64,000 bases of DNA from Draconibacterium orientale (GCF_000626635.1 NZ_CP007451.1:1302001-1366000); one strand, 5' to 3'. Shown: positions 28,554 to 38,152, counted from the first letter of the stretch. Program-made: numbers and translations. The notes: generated from the sequence alone by a model not told the origin.

Positions 28554-28904
28554 ATGAAATATATTATACTTTTCTTATTTACATTATTTGTTGCTTCGGC
28601 GTCTTTTGCTCAAGACACCGGATTTTCTTCATTTCAAAATGAAGAAGAAGCAAAAAACGAAGTAAAAATTTACCCAAATCCCTGCAAAAACGATAAAGTT
28701 ACCATTGATTATTCGCTAAACGAAATCAGCGAAATCCGTCTCACCAACATTACAGGGAAGCAAGTTTATTTGAAAGAATATAAAGTTCCTGTTTCAAAAA
28801 TACAACTGCAGGTTAACGATATTCCAAACGGAATTTATCTGATTCAGATTTTAACAACCGACAATAAACGAACAATAAAAAAACTGATGATCTCGAGAAA
28901 TTAA
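28554..28904 (+). CDS. Small secreted protein with a type IX sorting tail
   Basis: 116 residues from the ATG at 28554 (MKYIILFLFTLFVASASFAQ), a clean Sec signal peptide ending SFAQ; the longer open frame runs back over kdsB and is not used. After an acidic linker the remaining roughly 80 residues are almost only a Por-type C-terminal sorting domain: VKIYPNPCKNDKVTI, a GKQVY strand, a GIYLIQI strand and a basic KKLMISRN end. There is nearly no cargo between signal and tail. The tail should direct export by the type IX secretion system. Function is unknown. Confidence 0.85.
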   Translation: MKYIILFLFTLFVASASFAQDTGFSSFQNEEEAKNEVKIYPNPCKNDKVTIDYSLNEISEIRLTNITGKQVYLKEYKVPVSKIQLQVNDIPNGIYLIQILTTDNKRTIKKLMISRN

Positions 28905-29047
28905 TTTTTGAACAATTTTCTTTTTCCCCTGTAAATTACAACAGTATTTAGTTATTTTCACCTGCAAATTAAATAGTATGTTGCGAAACGAGCATGAACA
29001 AGATTTACACACAAAAGCAGTTAATCAAACTTATGCGAGTTCCCTTT

Positions 29048-29061
29048 CTGCCGACAGGCAG
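29048..29061. repeat. Short CTGCC-GACA-GGCAG hairpin
   Basis: Five-base perfect GC arms (29048-29052, 29057-29061) with a 4-base loop in the 195-base gap before the phospholipase-D-like gene. It resembles a REP-type hairpin and has no T-tract. Confidence 0.4.
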
Positions 29062-29099
29062 GCATCTTAAACCTTTAAAAACAAACTTTTTTAAAAAAG

Positions 29100-31295
29100 A
29101 TGAAAATCTCTACATTTATTCTATTTCTTTTTTTTAGCGTTGAATTATTCGCTCAAACAAGTATTTACGAGGCACGTCAGCAAGCAACAAGCTCAAGCGT
29201 TACGGTTTCAGGCATTGTAACCAACGGCTCCGAACTCGGTTCCATCAGATACATCCAGGACAATACGGGGGGAATTGCCATTTACGACAATAAACTATCG
29301 GAAGTACAACGCGGAGACTCCATTACCGTAAGCGGCCAACTTGTTGATTACAACAACCTGCTCGAAGTTAGCTCTGTTACCAACTTTTCAATACACGCAT
29401 CAGGACTGCCATTACCTGAACCACAAATCATCAGCATAAGCGATATTGGCGAAGAATATGAAGCAGAACTTATCCGGATAAATAATATTGAATTTGTAAA
29501 TGCCGGCGGAGAATTTGGCGGAAACACGAACTACTCGTTTACAGATGGAACAAATACCGGAGAAATAAGGATAAGCTCAGGCAGCCCACTTGTTGGAGAT
29601 GCCATTCCAACCGGAACATTCGACCTGCTTGCTATTTGCTCACAATACAAGACAACTTATCAGCTTCTTCCGCGCGATGCCGATGATTTTATTTTTAACA
29701 CCAACATCCAACTTACGTCGGCGCTTGAAGTAACTGAAACTACAAGCAACTCGATTACAATTGAATGGAACACCGACACCGATGGCACTTCCGAAATACG
29801 ATACGGATCAGAGATGGAAATCGCAGCATTGACGAATCATGCCAGCGGCCAATCAACAACCAGTGCCGATGAATATACGCACCGAGCGCAGATTACGGGC
29901 TTACAAAGTTCAGAGATTGTTTACGCGCAGGCTTTTTCGATTAACGAGGGCGACACCGCTTTTTCGGCTATCAGTGCTTTTGTTAGTAAATCAAATTCAT
30001 CAGGCGCCATAAAAGTATATTTCAACACCGAAACTGACGAAAGCTACGCCAATCCAACTGTCGCCACTAATATTGATGATTTTATGGCCGACACACTCGC
30101 TGCCTATATTGGCAGGGCCAGCGAATCGATTGACTTCTGTATATACAATTTCGACAATTCAAAAATATCGGATGCACTGAATGCCGCATACGATCGTGGA
30201 GTTGCAATTCGGTTTATCACCTGCGGATCAACAAGTCACAACAGTGTTTACGATTTAAACAACAACATTCCGGTTCTTGAACGCCCGGAGATAGCCGAAG
30301 GTGGCATTATGCACAACAAATTTGTAATTTTCGATGCAAACGCCACAGATGCTAACGCAGCCTGGGTTTGGTCGGGCTCTACAAACCTCACTCCAAGCCA
30401 GTTAACTTACGACAGCAATAATATGATTTTTATTCAGGACCAGTCGCTGGCCAAAGTTTACGAGCTTGAATTTGAAGAAATGTGGGGAAGCACTAGCAAC
30501 CAGCCGAATGCCGGAAATGCAAAATTTGGTGATGCAAAAATTAATAATACACCCCACCAGATTCAGGTAGGCGATAAATTAATTGCCTGCTATTTCAGTC
30601 CGTCGGACAACACCAATCAGCAGCTTATAAACGCAATTAATACGGCCGATTACGATCTGGATATTGAAACCATGCTGATCACCCGCTCTGATTTGGCTTA
30701 TACTATAATCGATGCCTACGATCGTGGCGTTAACGTTAATGTTATTACTGAACGCGAAAGCGACAATACCGACCTGGTGAATAACAACCTTAGCAGCTCA
30801 CTGCCCGCAAAAAAATACATTTTCGACGATGCAGCAGGTCAGCTTCACCATAAAGTAGCATTAATTGATGCCAACAATCCGGAATCTGATCCGCAAACGA
30901 TAACCGGCAGCCACAACTGGAGTAGTTCGGCCAACGAACGAAACGATGAAAACACTCTCATTATTCACGATGCCGATATTGCCAACCAGTATTACCAGCA
31001 ATTTGCTTATCGTTTTAAACAAAACGACGGAACGCTGGTGGTTTCGGCACAGCTGATAAAATCAACTTCGGTTAAGGTTTTCCCAAATCCAACCGAAGGA
31101 AGATTGATGATCACTGCAGATAAAGTAATCTCGCGTATTTCGGTATATAACACCACGGGCGTAAAAATCGAAGAGTTGCAGCCCAATGAAAACACGGCAG
31201 AATTCAATCTGCCACACCATTTAACCGGGCTGTTTCTGCTAAAAGTAGAATTAAGCAACGGAGATTATAACACGTATAAGATTTTGAAAAAATAA
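29100..31295 (+). CDS. Secreted phospholipase-D-fold enzyme with type IX sorting tail
   Basis: 731 residues. Order: Sec signal peptide (1-19, ending ELFAQ); an OB-fold-like beta domain (about 20-195, TVSGIVTNGSELGSIRYIQD); a fibronectin-III-like domain (about 200-290); and two phospholipase D modules. The modules have HNKFVIFD with GSTN (about 402-435) and HHKVALID with GSHN (about 581-610), giving two complete HxKxxxxD/GSxN active-site halves. A Por-type sorting domain (VKVFPNPTEGRLMI...) ends the chain. PLD-fold enzymes cut phosphodiesters in lipids or nucleic acids. The OB-like domain and the convergent deoC hint at DNA, but the substrate is not fixed by sequence. Predicted to be exported by T9SS and held on the cell surface or released. 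Confidence 0.9.
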   Translation: MKISTFILFLFFSVELFAQTSIYEARQQATSSSVTVSGIVTNGSELGSIRYIQDNTGGIAIYDNKLSEVQRGDSITVSGQLVDYNNLLEVSSVTNFSIHASGLPLPEPQIISISDIGEEYEAELIRINNIEFVNAGGEFGGNTNYSFTDGTNTGEIRISSGSPLVGDAIPTGTFDLLAICSQYKTTYQLLPRDADDFIFNTNIQLTSALEVTETTSNSITIEWNTDTDGTSEIRYGSEMEIAALTNHASGQSTTSADEYTHRAQITGLQSSEIVYAQAFSINEGDTAFSAISAFVSKSNSSGAIKVYFNTETDESYANPTVATNIDDFMADTLAAYIGRASESIDFCIYNFDNSKISDALNAAYDRGVAIRFITCGSTSHNSVYDLNNNIPVLERPEIAEGGIMHNKFVIFDANATDANAAWVWSGSTNLTPSQLTYDSNNMIFIQDQSLAKVYELEFEEMWGSTSNQPNAGNAKFGDAKINNTPHQIQVGDKLIACYFSPSDNTNQQLINAINTADYDLDIETMLITRSDLAYTIIDAYDRGVNVNVITERESDNTDLVNNNLSSSLPAKKYIFDDAAGQLHHKVALIDANNPESDPQTITGSHNWSSSANERNDENTLIIHDADIANQYYQQFAYRFKQNDGTLVVSAQLIKSTSVKVFPNPTEGRLMITADKVISRISVYNTTGVKIEELQPNENTAEFNLPHHLTGLFLLKVELSNGDYNTYKILKK

Positions 31296-31301
31296 AAAAG
31301 G

Positions 31302-31321
31302 AGCTTCCTGAAACGGAAGCT
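31302..31321. terminator. Bidirectional terminator between the PLD-like gene and deoC
   Basis: AGCTTCC (31302-31308) and GGAAGCT (31315-31321) arms, flanked by an A-run before and a T-run after, lying 7 bases from either stop codon. Confidence 0.88.
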
Positions 31322-31327
31322 TTTTTT

Positions 31328-32041
31328 CTATTCCCCAAATCGTTTTTTCGCTTCTTCAAGAATAGCAACTGTTGCCGTGGCTCCACAACGTGTGCAACCG
31401 GCTTCACGCACAGCCAGCAGAGCATCGAGTGTACGCACACCTCCGGCGGCTTTTATTTTTACGTTAGGCCCGCTGCTATCGCGCATCAATTTTAGGTTTT
31501 CAATGGTAGCTCCCATGTACGAGTATCGCCCATCGGCACCTTTTACAAAACCAAAGCCGGAAGACGTTTTTACGTAATCGGCACCAACCTCTGTGCATAT
31601 CTCACACAGCTTTTTAATGTCTAATTTATTCTCAATGTAGTCGGTTTCGAAAATCACTTTTACAATCGCTCCGTTTTTATGACAGACTTTTACCACCGTA
31701 CCAATTTCAAGTTCAATATATTTCCAGTCGCCCTGCAACGCTTTCCCTATATTTATAACCATGTCAATCTCAACCGCCCCGTCTTTACAGGCTGTTTCCG
31801 CCTCAAAAGCTTTTACTTCAATGGCTGAATTTCCGGCCGGAAAACCAATCACACAACCTACCGCCACCTCCGTATTTTTTAACAATTGCCTGGCCTGTTT
31901 TACCGCATAAGGTTTTACACACACCGATGCCACATTATACCTTGCCGCAACGGCACATTCCCGTTCCAAATCGTAATCGGTCATCGTGGGATGAAGGATC
32001 GAATGATCGATCATTTTTGCAAGCTGCTGAACACTAGTCAT
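31328..32041 (-). CDS. deoC: Deoxyribose-phosphate aldolase
   Basis: Splits 2-deoxyribose 5-phosphate into glyceraldehyde 3-phosphate and acetaldehyde, the last step in using deoxynucleosides. The 237-residue TIM barrel has the Schiff-base lysine in DYVKTSSGF (about residue 155) and the second active-site lysine in VKIKAAGGVRT (about residue 185). The N-terminus starts at MTSVQQLAKMIDHSILHP, the usual class I DeoC opening with Asp. It stands alone, convergent with the secreted phosphodiesterase-like gene. Confidence 0.96.
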   Translation of the reverse strand: MTSVQQLAKMIDHSILHPTMTDYDLERECAVAARYNVASVCVKPYAVKQARQLLKNTEVAVGCVIGFPAGNSAIEVKAFEAETACKDGAVEIDMVINIGKALQGDWKYIELEIGTVVKVCHKNGAIVKVIFETDYIENKLDIKKLCEICTEVGADYVKTSSGFGFVKGADGRYSYMGATIENLKLMRDSSGPNVKIKAAGGVRTLDALLAVREAGCTRCGATATVAILEEAKKRFGE

Positions 32042-32157
32042 TTTAATTGGTTTTAAGTTATAAGGTAAATTTACAAAATATGCCGACTATCTGTGATATA
32101 TTTTAGAGAACCTTTTTTCAAATAATAAGTATTAAAACAGAAAAACCATAAAACTTA

Positions 32158-33171
32158 ATGACGATGACCAACAGAAGATCTTTTTTAAAATCGCTTGCCG
32201 GCGCTACTGCCGGAATTAGCATGGCTTCGGGCTCTTTTGCCTCCGGGCAGGAAACGCGCGACCGACTTGGCGAAGTATTGCCAAAACGAAAATTAGGAAG
32301 AACCGGCGAACACGTTACCATGCTTGGCACCGGTGGCTACCACGTGGGCTGGACGACCGAACGCGATGCACAGGAAGTCATTGAAGCTGCCTTAGAAGGC
32401 GGTGTCCGTTTTTTCGATACGGCAGAAAGTTATTCGAGCGGAACCAGCGAAGAACGTTACGGAAAATACCTGACACCAAAGTTCCGCGACCTGATTTTTC
32501 TGATGACAAAATCAACCGGCCGCGATGCAAAAACAGTGCAGGAACACCTGGAGGGATCGTTACGAAGATTAAAAGTTGATCAAATCGACCTGTACCAGGT
32601 TCATGCCATTTCAACGCCCTGTGATGTTGACAATCGAATAAATAACGGTGTTTTAGACGTACTTTTAAAAGCCAAACAAGAGGGCAAAATAAAATACCTC
32701 GGATTTACAGGCCACCAAAATCCGTATGCCCACATGCGAATGCTCGAACAAACGGAAGCAAGTGATATTTTCGACACTGTATTAATGCCGGTCAACCTTC
32801 TCGATGCATCGTATTATAGTTTTATCGAAAATGTAATGCCAAAGGCGCTGGATCGAAACATGGGAATCTTATCCATAAAATCGTTGGCCGACGGAAGATT
32901 CTTTTCGAAAAAAGAAGAAGCCAACTGGACATCCGACGACCCGGTTATCCCGAACTATGTAAGCATAAAAGAAGCGATGCATTTTGTTTGGTCGCTACCT
33001 GTTTCAGTATTAATAGCAGGCAATGAAAATGCAACATATATGCGCGAAAAAATTGCGCTGGCACGTTCATTCTCAAAACTATCGGAAGATGAAAAACAGA
33101 ATCTTATCGACAAAGTAAAACTTCTTGCCGAGTCGGGAGGAATTGAATACTACAAACAAAAGGAATCATAA
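32158..33171 (+). CDS. Tat-exported aldo/keto reductase
   Basis: NAD(P)H-linked oxidoreductase of the aldo/keto reductase superfamily. The 337-residue protein begins with a twin-arginine signal (NRRSFLKSLAGATAGISMASG), so it is predicted to be folded in the cytoplasm with its cofactor and then exported. The barrel shows the catalytic Asp and Tyr in FFDTAESYSSG, Lys in LMTKSTG and His in YQVHAIST. Start M1 at 32158 or M3 at 32164 are both possible. Substrate unknown. Its stop is followed by a GC-rich hairpin. Confidence 0.9.
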   Translation: MTMTNRRSFLKSLAGATAGISMASGSFASGQETRDRLGEVLPKRKLGRTGEHVTMLGTGGYHVGWTTERDAQEVIEAALEGGVRFFDTAESYSSGTSEERYGKYLTPKFRDLIFLMTKSTGRDAKTVQEHLEGSLRRLKVDQIDLYQVHAISTPCDVDNRINNGVLDVLLKAKQEGKIKYLGFTGHQNPYAHMRMLEQTEASDIFDTVLMPVNLLDASYYSFIENVMPKALDRNMGILSIKSLADGRFFSKKEEANWTSDDPVIPNYVSIKEAMHFVWSLPVSVLIAGNENATYMREKIALARSFSKLSEDEKQNLIDKVKLLAESGGIEYYKQKES

Positions 33172-33177
33172 AAGAAA

Positions 33178-33204
33178 AATCCCGGAGCCTCTGCTACCGG
33201 GATT
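33178..33204 (+). terminator. Hairpin after the aldo/keto reductase gene
   Basis: AATCCCGG (33178-33185) and CCGGGATT (33197-33204) with an additional AGC/GCT pair inside. There is no T-tract after it; instead an AACTAAACC-repeat sequence and a tiny open frame follow. Confidence 0.5.
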
Positions 33205-33231
33205 CAAACTAAACCTAACTAAACCAAACTT

Positions 33232-33294
33232 ATGAAAAAACAGCATATTGCTGTGAAGTATTTTGTTTCTAATTTGTTTTCTGAATACAATTAA
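33232..33294 (+). CDS. Possible 20-residue leader peptide
   Basis: An ATG at 33232 opens a 20-codon frame (begins MKKQHIAVKYF, ends FSEYN) after the C/A-rich run AACTAAACC-TAACTAAACC. It stops 24 bases before the next gene. It could be a translated leader or chance; nothing shows that it is expressed. Confidence 0.25.
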   Translation: MKKQHIAVKYFVSNLFSEYN

Positions 33295-33317
33295 TAGTAC
33301 TCAGTTTAATTGTTTTC

Positions 33318-33818
33318 ATGACGAAAACTAAAATACAAATACCGTGCCAAAAGTTGATCACAGGAGGACAAACTGGAGTTGATCGTGCAGTTTTAGATGC
33401 CTGCCTGAACTATTCATTCCCGTGTGGCGGCTGGTGTCCGAAAAACCGAAAAGCTGAAGACGGTAAAATCGCTGCAAAATATCCGCTGATAGAAATGCAC
33501 GAAGAAGACTATGCGGCCAGAACACGAAAAAATGTAGCCGGGTCTGACGGAACATTAATAGTGGTCTCCGGAGACTTAAAAGGCGGAACACTGCTTACCC
33601 AACAGTTTGCTCACGAGCTAAAAAAACCGTTGCGAATTGTTCGTCCATACACAAATCCTTCGCACTTAATTCCGTGGCTGATTCTGAATAATATCAGCAC
33701 GTTGAATGTGGCCGGCCCCCGCGAAAACGAGTGGATTAACGCCTACCCGCTAACCTACCGATTTATTACCGAATTGATTGTAAAAATTAAATCATCAGCA
33801 TCGGCGATACTGCCCTGA
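33318..33818 (+). CDS. Putative molybdenum-carrier-family (SLOG-like) protein
   Basis: 166-residue Rossmann-like protein of the family annotated as putative molybdenum carrier. The N-terminal glycine loop LITGGQTGVDRAVLDA (about residues 13-28) and the KNRKAEDGKIAAKYPL and NVAGSDGTLIVVSGDLKGGTLLT segments are the family hallmarks. Similar folds (lysine decarboxylase-like and SLOG proteins) bind nucleotide ligands, so the metal-carrier label is tentative. No molybdopterin genes are nearby. It ends 76 bases before lepA. Confidence 0.8.
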   Translation: MTKTKIQIPCQKLITGGQTGVDRAVLDACLNYSFPCGGWCPKNRKAEDGKIAAKYPLIEMHEEDYAARTRKNVAGSDGTLIVVSGDLKGGTLLTQQFAHELKKPLRIVRPYTNPSHLIPWLILNNISTLNVAGPRENEWINAYPLTYRFITELIVKIKSSASAILP

Positions 33819-33837
33819 TTTATATCAAAAAATAAAA

Positions 33838-33879
33838 TATCTTTGCGCAAAATAGAAGGAACCATTTAATAGAATGGTT
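33838..33879 (+). promoter_or_regulatory. -7 box and leader hairpin of lepA
   Basis: TATCTTTG (33838-33845) matches TAnnTTTG without a clear -33 box. A 7-base hairpin AACCATT/AATGGTT (33860-33866, 33873-33879) follows just before an AGAGGT ribosome-site-like motif ahead of the lepA ATG, so it could affect ribosome access. Confidence 0.5.
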
Positions 33880-33894
33880 GTTAAGAGGTAGTAA

Positions 33895-35682
33895 ATGGAG
33901 AAAATTAGAAACTTTTGCATCATTGCACACATCGACCATGGAAAGAGTACGCTGGCTGACCGCCTTTTGGAATTTACCAAAACGGTAAGCGAACGCCAAA
34001 TGCACGCCCAGGTGCTCGACAGTATGGATCTGGAACAGGAACGTGGGATCACAATTAAAAGCCATGCCATTCAAATGGATTATGTGCACGACGGTGAGCC
34101 CTATAAATTAAACCTGATTGATACTCCGGGACACGTGGATTTTTCGTACGAAGTTTCAAGATCGATTGCAGCGTGCGAAGGAGCATTACTAATTATCGAC
34201 GCTACCCAGGGAATTCAGGCGCAAACCATTTCGAATTTGTACCTGGCCATTGAACACGACCTGGAAATTATTCCGGTACTGAATAAAATGGATCTCCCCA
34301 ACGCCATGCCCGAAGTTGTTGAAGATCAAATCATCGACCTTATCGGTTGCGACCGCGAAGATATTATTCGTGCCAGCGGAAAAACCGGAGAGGGAGTGCA
34401 GGAAATTCTGAACCAGATTATATACAAAATACCCCACCCGAAAGGCGATCCTAAAGCACCACTGCAGGCACTGATTTTCGATTCGGTTTTTAACTCGTTT
34501 CGTGGAATTATTGCCTATTTCAAAATTCAGAATGGCGAGATACGGAAAAAAGACCTGGTGAAATTTGTGGCCACCGGCAAACAATACGATGCCGATGAAG
34601 TGGGCGTACTAAAACTAAGTTTGCAACCGCGTGATGTTTTAGGCCCCGGCGCTGTTGGATACATTATTTCGGGTATTAAAACAGCGAAGGAGGTAAAAGT
34701 TGGCGATACCATTACCCACGTTGATAACCCATGCGACAAAGCCATTGAAGGTTTTGAAGAAGTAAAACCGATGGTTTTTGCCGGAGTTTACCCTATTGAC
34801 GCCGATGATTACGAAGATCTGCGTGCGGCTATGGATAAACTTCAATTAAACGATGCATCACTGACTTTCGAGCCGGAATCGTCGGCAGCACTGGGATTTG
34901 GATTCCGATGCGGATTTCTTGGGCTTTTGCACATGGAAATTATCCAGGAACGACTGGAGCGCGAATTCGATATGAACGTTATTACAACGGTACCCAACGT
35001 TTCGTATAAAGCTCACCTTACCGACGGCAGCGAAATTACGGTTTACAACCCTTCGGGAATGCCGGCTTCAACAACTGTTGATGAAATTGAGGAACCATAC
35101 ATCAGAGCCAATATAATTACGGCCTCGGAATTTATCGGGCCGGTAATGACCCTGTGTCTCGATAAACGTGGCGAACTGGTCAGCCAGAATTACCTGACTG
35201 CCGAGCGTGCCGAACTGGTTTTTAACCTTCCGCTGGGCGAAATCGTTTTCGATTTTTACGACAAACTAAAAAGTATATCGAAAGGTTATGCTTCGTTTGA
35301 TTACCACATGAGTGGTTTTAAACCGGCCAAACTGGTACGTTTGGATATTCTGCTGAACGGCGAAATGGTAGATGCCCTGTCAACATTAATTCACTTCGAC
35401 AATGCATACCCTTTCGGTCGCCGGATGTGCGAAAAGCTAAAAGAACTGATTCCGAGACAACAGTTTGACATTGCCATTCAGGCCGCTATTGGTGCAAAAA
35501 TTATTGCGCGCGAAACCGTAAAAGCGGTTCGAAAAGATGTAACGGCAAAATGTTATGGTGGCGATATTACACGTAAACGCAAATTACTGGAGAAGCAGAA
35601 AAAAGGAAAGAAACGAATGAAACAAGTGGGTAACGTTGAGGTACCACAAAAAGCTTTCCTTGCCGTATTGAAACTGGATTAA
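33895..35682 (+). CDS. lepA: Elongation factor 4 (LepA) GTPase
   Basis: Ribosome-bound translational GTPase that back-translocates or helps ribosome assembly. The 595-residue length is typical. G1 is [14 protein letters not shown] (residues about 12-25), G2 region RGITIKSH, G3 DTPGHVDF, G4 NKMDLP. The C-terminal LepA-specific domain ends [35 protein letters not shown], which is diagnostic. A GAGG-type ribosome site precedes the ATG, unusual among the A-rich leaders here. A terminator follows. Confidence 0.97.
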   Translation: MEKIRNFCIIAHIDHGKSTLADRLLEFTKTVSERQMHAQVLDSMDLEQERGITIKSHAIQMDYVHDGEPYKLNLIDTPGHVDFSYEVSRSIAACEGALLIIDATQGIQAQTISNLYLAIEHDLEIIPVLNKMDLPNAMPEVVEDQIIDLIGCDREDIIRASGKTGEGVQEILNQIIYKIPHPKGDPKAPLQALIFDSVFNSFRGIIAYFKIQNGEIRKKDLVKFVATGKQYDADEVGVLKLSLQPRDVLGPGAVGYIISGIKTAKEVKVGDTITHVDNPCDKAIEGFEEVKPMVFAGVYPIDADDYEDLRAAMDKLQLNDASLTFEPESSAALGFGFRCGFLGLLHMEIIQERLEREFDMNVITTVPNVSYKAHLTDGSEITVYNPSGMPASTTVDEIEEPYIRANIITASEFIGPVMTLCLDKRGELVSQNYLTAERAELVFNLPLGEIVFDFYDKLKSISKGYASFDYHMSGFKPAKLVRLDILLNGEMVDALSTLIHFDNAYPFGRRMCEKLKELIPRQQFDIAIQAAIGAKIIARETVKAVRKDVTAKCYGGDITRKRKLLEKQKKGKKRMKQVGNVEVPQKAFLAVLKLD

Positions 35683-35703
35683 TACCGATTCATTTGCGAA
35701 GAT

Positions 35704-35732
35704 GCGCTAAGCGGATGTCAACCGCTAAGCGC
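35704..35732. repeat. Near-perfect inverted repeat GCGCTAAGCGG...CCGCTAAGCGC
   Basis: Eleven-base arms (35704-35714, 35722-35732) with one mismatch around 7 bases, in the short gap between lepA and the response-regulator gene, just before the true terminator. GC-rich and REP-like. Confidence 0.55.
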
Positions 35733-35743
35733 CTGGAATACAA

Positions 35744-35777
35744 AAAAGCCTGATAACTTTAAAACTATCAGGCTTTT
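35744..35777. terminator. Bidirectional terminator between lepA and the response regulator gene
   Basis: AAAAGCCTGATA (35744-35755) and TATCAGGCTTTT (35766-35777): perfect 12-base arms with a T-run in both directions. Confidence 0.9.
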
Positions 35778-35796
35778 CTTTTGCTATAGCGTTTCA

Positions 35797-36486
35797 TCAA
35801 ACAATCAGTTTATAACCTTTTCCGTGTACATTTATAATTTCAACGGAAGGTTCTTCTTTCAGGTGCTTGCGCAGTTTGGTAATATAAACATCCATACTGC
35901 GTGCATTAAAATAGTTATCGTCAATCCAAATGGATTTTAATGCATAATTACGTTCCAGCACTTTATTGGCATTCTGGCAAAGTAGTTTCAGCAAATCCGA
36001 TTCTTTGGTAGTCAGTTTTACGGCGTTCTCGCCTTCGGTAAGCGTTTGCTTCCGGGTGTCGAAGGTAAATTTACCAAGGGTAAAAACCTGCTGAGTACTG
36101 GCCTGTCCTTCCTGCGAGGTACGACGCAAAATCGCCTCCAAACGCATAATCAGCTCTTCCATACTAAAAGGCTTGGTAATATAATCGTCGGCCCCCAGCT
36201 GAAAACCTTCCAGCACATCGTCTTTCATGTTTTTTGCTGTCAGGAAAATTATCGGGATGTCGGCATTTATAATACGTATATCTTTTGCCAGTGTAAATCC
36301 GTCTTTTTTGGGCATCATCACATCCAACACACAAATGTCGAAATGCTCTTTCATAAAACCTTTGTAAGCTGCTTCTCCATCAGGATACAGCTCGGCATCA
36401 TATCCTTTTGCAACCAAATATTCTTTTAATAATAAGCCTAAATTCTCGTCGTCTTCTGCCAGTAATAATTTTGTTTTTTGTTCCAT
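35797..36486 (-). CDS. rprY: OmpR/PhoB-type response regulator (RprY-like)
   Basis: 229-residue DNA-binding regulator. The receiver domain (1-120) has the acidic pair in LLAEDDENL, the phospho-acceptor Asp in CVLDVMMPKKDGF (about residue 54) and the Lys in DDYITKPFSMEEL. The C-terminal winged helix (about 130-229) ends KEEPSVEIINVHGKGYKLIV. The receiver region closely matches the wording of Bacteroidales RprY, so the symbol is a family-level guess. The gene is 2 bases after its partner kinase gene, so the pair is co-transcribed. Confidence 0.92.
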   Translation of the reverse strand: MEQKTKLLLAEDDENLGLLLKEYLVAKGYDAELYPDGEAAYKGFMKEHFDICVLDVMMPKKDGFTLAKDIRIINADIPIIFLTAKNMKDDVLEGFQLGADDYITKPFSMEELIMRLEAILRRTSQEGQASTQQVFTLGKFTFDTRKQTLTEGENAVKLTTKESDLLKLLCQNANKVLERNYALKSIWIDDNYFNARSMDVYITKLRKHLKEEPSVEIINVHGKGYKLIV

Positions 36487-36488
36487 GG

Positions 36489-38030
36489 TTAATTATTTAT
36501 TTGTGGGAAATAAATTTTAAATTTCGTTCCTTTATTCAACGCACTTTCAACTTTTATTGTACCGTTGTGAAGGTCGATAATCTTCTTCACATAGCTTAAT
36601 CCCAGACCGAATCCTTTTACATCGTGAACATTTCCTGTTGGCACCCGGTAAAAGCGATCAAAAATCTGCGCATGATGTTCTTTAGCAATTCCAATGCCAT
36701 TATCCTGAACAGAAATAACAAGCTGATCTTTTCGATTTTCGGTTTTCACCCAAATCTCAGGTATGTCCTTGCTGTACTTCATCGCATTGTCAAGCAAGTT
36801 AAAAATAACATTTGTAATATGCACCTCGTCGCCTTTAATAAGTGCATTATCTGCTGAAATTTCAGTATGAAGTGTTCCGTTTTTATTGTTAACCCGCAAC
36901 TCGAAATTGGCGGTTACTGTTTTTATCATCTTATTCGCGTCGAACTCGCGGAACTTTAACTTCAGGCGTCCTTCATTAAAAACAGCCATCTGCAGCACTT
37001 TTTCCACCTGGAAACCCAAACGCTTACTTTCCTGGTTAATTACGTTAGCAACGTGTTCAATTATCGACGGCGTATTCGTCACACTGCCATCCTGCAACAT
37101 TTGACTGGCCAGCGAGATGGTTGAAATTGGAGTTTTCAACTCGTGGGTCATATTATTAATAAAGTCGTTTTTAATGTTCGACAGCTTTTTCTGGCGCATA
37201 ATAACCATTAAAGCATAAGCAAAAATGGCAATCAGCAATCCGGTTAAAATAAATGTTGGTATAATGGTTAATCCGGTTTGTTTCACCAGGTATCTTCTTC
37301 GCTCCGGAAAATAAATATTTAAATAATTGGGTTTCGATCCGGTGTAATCGTTCTGAAAAAGCAACTGCGGATATTCTTTCTTTTTACCCGGCTTGTAATC
37401 TGTATCGCCAAAAATAATCCGGTCTTTTCCCAATGTTGAGTTTTTAATGGCGTATTTATAGTCCAGATCGATTTCGGTTTGCGCCAGCGCATTTCTCAAA
37501 AACATTTCCAACCGTGCCGAATCAATACGTTCTTCAATGGGACGATCTTCCAAAAGAATATCGTAATTTTTCCAGTCGGCATCGCGAAGCCACTGTTGTC
37601 GTCTTCGCTCTTGCTCCAGGCTTTCTTCCAAAAAGCGCTGCATTTGCGAAATAGCACTCACTTTTACCGAATCGGCCACCTCTGCCTTATATTTTTCTTC
37701 CATTTGCCCGTAAACGCTACCCTGCGAATAGCTGAGCTGAAAACTTACCGTTGCCTGCGACAGGCTATTTCGCGGAAAAACGTTGCTAAACTCACTTGGA
37801 TTATTCTTTTGCCCCGGCACTATTCCGCGGCTTGCATATTCGCGTGCCAGTCGCTGTTCATCTAAATCCAGCTGCACGGCAACCATATCCAATGCATTAG
37901 CCACTAACTGGTTAAACTGCTCCTCCCTGATATCAGATGCCGACTTGATCATCGATCCCTGCACCAATATCAAACCCGACAGCACAACCGCCATCAACAC
38001 AATTAATGTTATTAGCATTTTACGACTCAT
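36489..38030 (-). CDS. rprX: Membrane sensor histidine kinase (RprX-like)
   Basis: 513 residues. Two transmembrane helices (about 5-25 and 255-278) bracket a roughly 230-residue periplasmic sensor region rich in charged helices. Then come the dimerisation/phospho-acceptor motif NNMTHELKTPISTISLA (His near residue 298) and an ATPase domain with N, G1 (VQDNGIGI), F (FDRFYRV) and G2 (KGFGLGLSYV) boxes. The histidine and ATP sites are intact, so it is predicted active. It precedes the RprY-like regulator by 2 bases. The signal sensed is unknown; the large sensor domain has no recognised ligand fold. Confidence 0.92.
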   Translation of the reverse strand: MSRKMLITLIVLMAVVLSGLILVQGSMIKSASDIREEQFNQLVANALDMVAVQLDLDEQRLAREYASRGIVPGQKNNPSEFSNVFPRNSLSQATVSFQLSYSQGSVYGQMEEKYKAEVADSVKVSAISQMQRFLEESLEQERRRQQWLRDADWKNYDILLEDRPIEERIDSARLEMFLRNALAQTEIDLDYKYAIKNSTLGKDRIIFGDTDYKPGKKKEYPQLLFQNDYTGSKPNYLNIYFPERRRYLVKQTGLTIIPTFILTGLLIAIFAYALMVIMRQKKLSNIKNDFINNMTHELKTPISTISLASQMLQDGSVTNTPSIIEHVANVINQESKRLGFQVEKVLQMAVFNEGRLKLKFREFDANKMIKTVTANFELRVNNKNGTLHTEISADNALIKGDEVHITNVIFNLLDNAMKYSKDIPEIWVKTENRKDQLVISVQDNGIGIAKEHHAQIFDRFYRVPTGNVHDVKGFGLGLSYVKKIIDLHNGTIKVESALNKGTKFKIYFPQINN

Positions 38031-38152
38031 GCGACAAAGATAATTTTATTGAAATGCTGAGAATATGGCACTTAACATTATTTAACAGGATATTGTAATT
38101 TGTAAAATTAATTAACCAACCCGCCATATTTCCGGTTAATTATTGACGTTTA

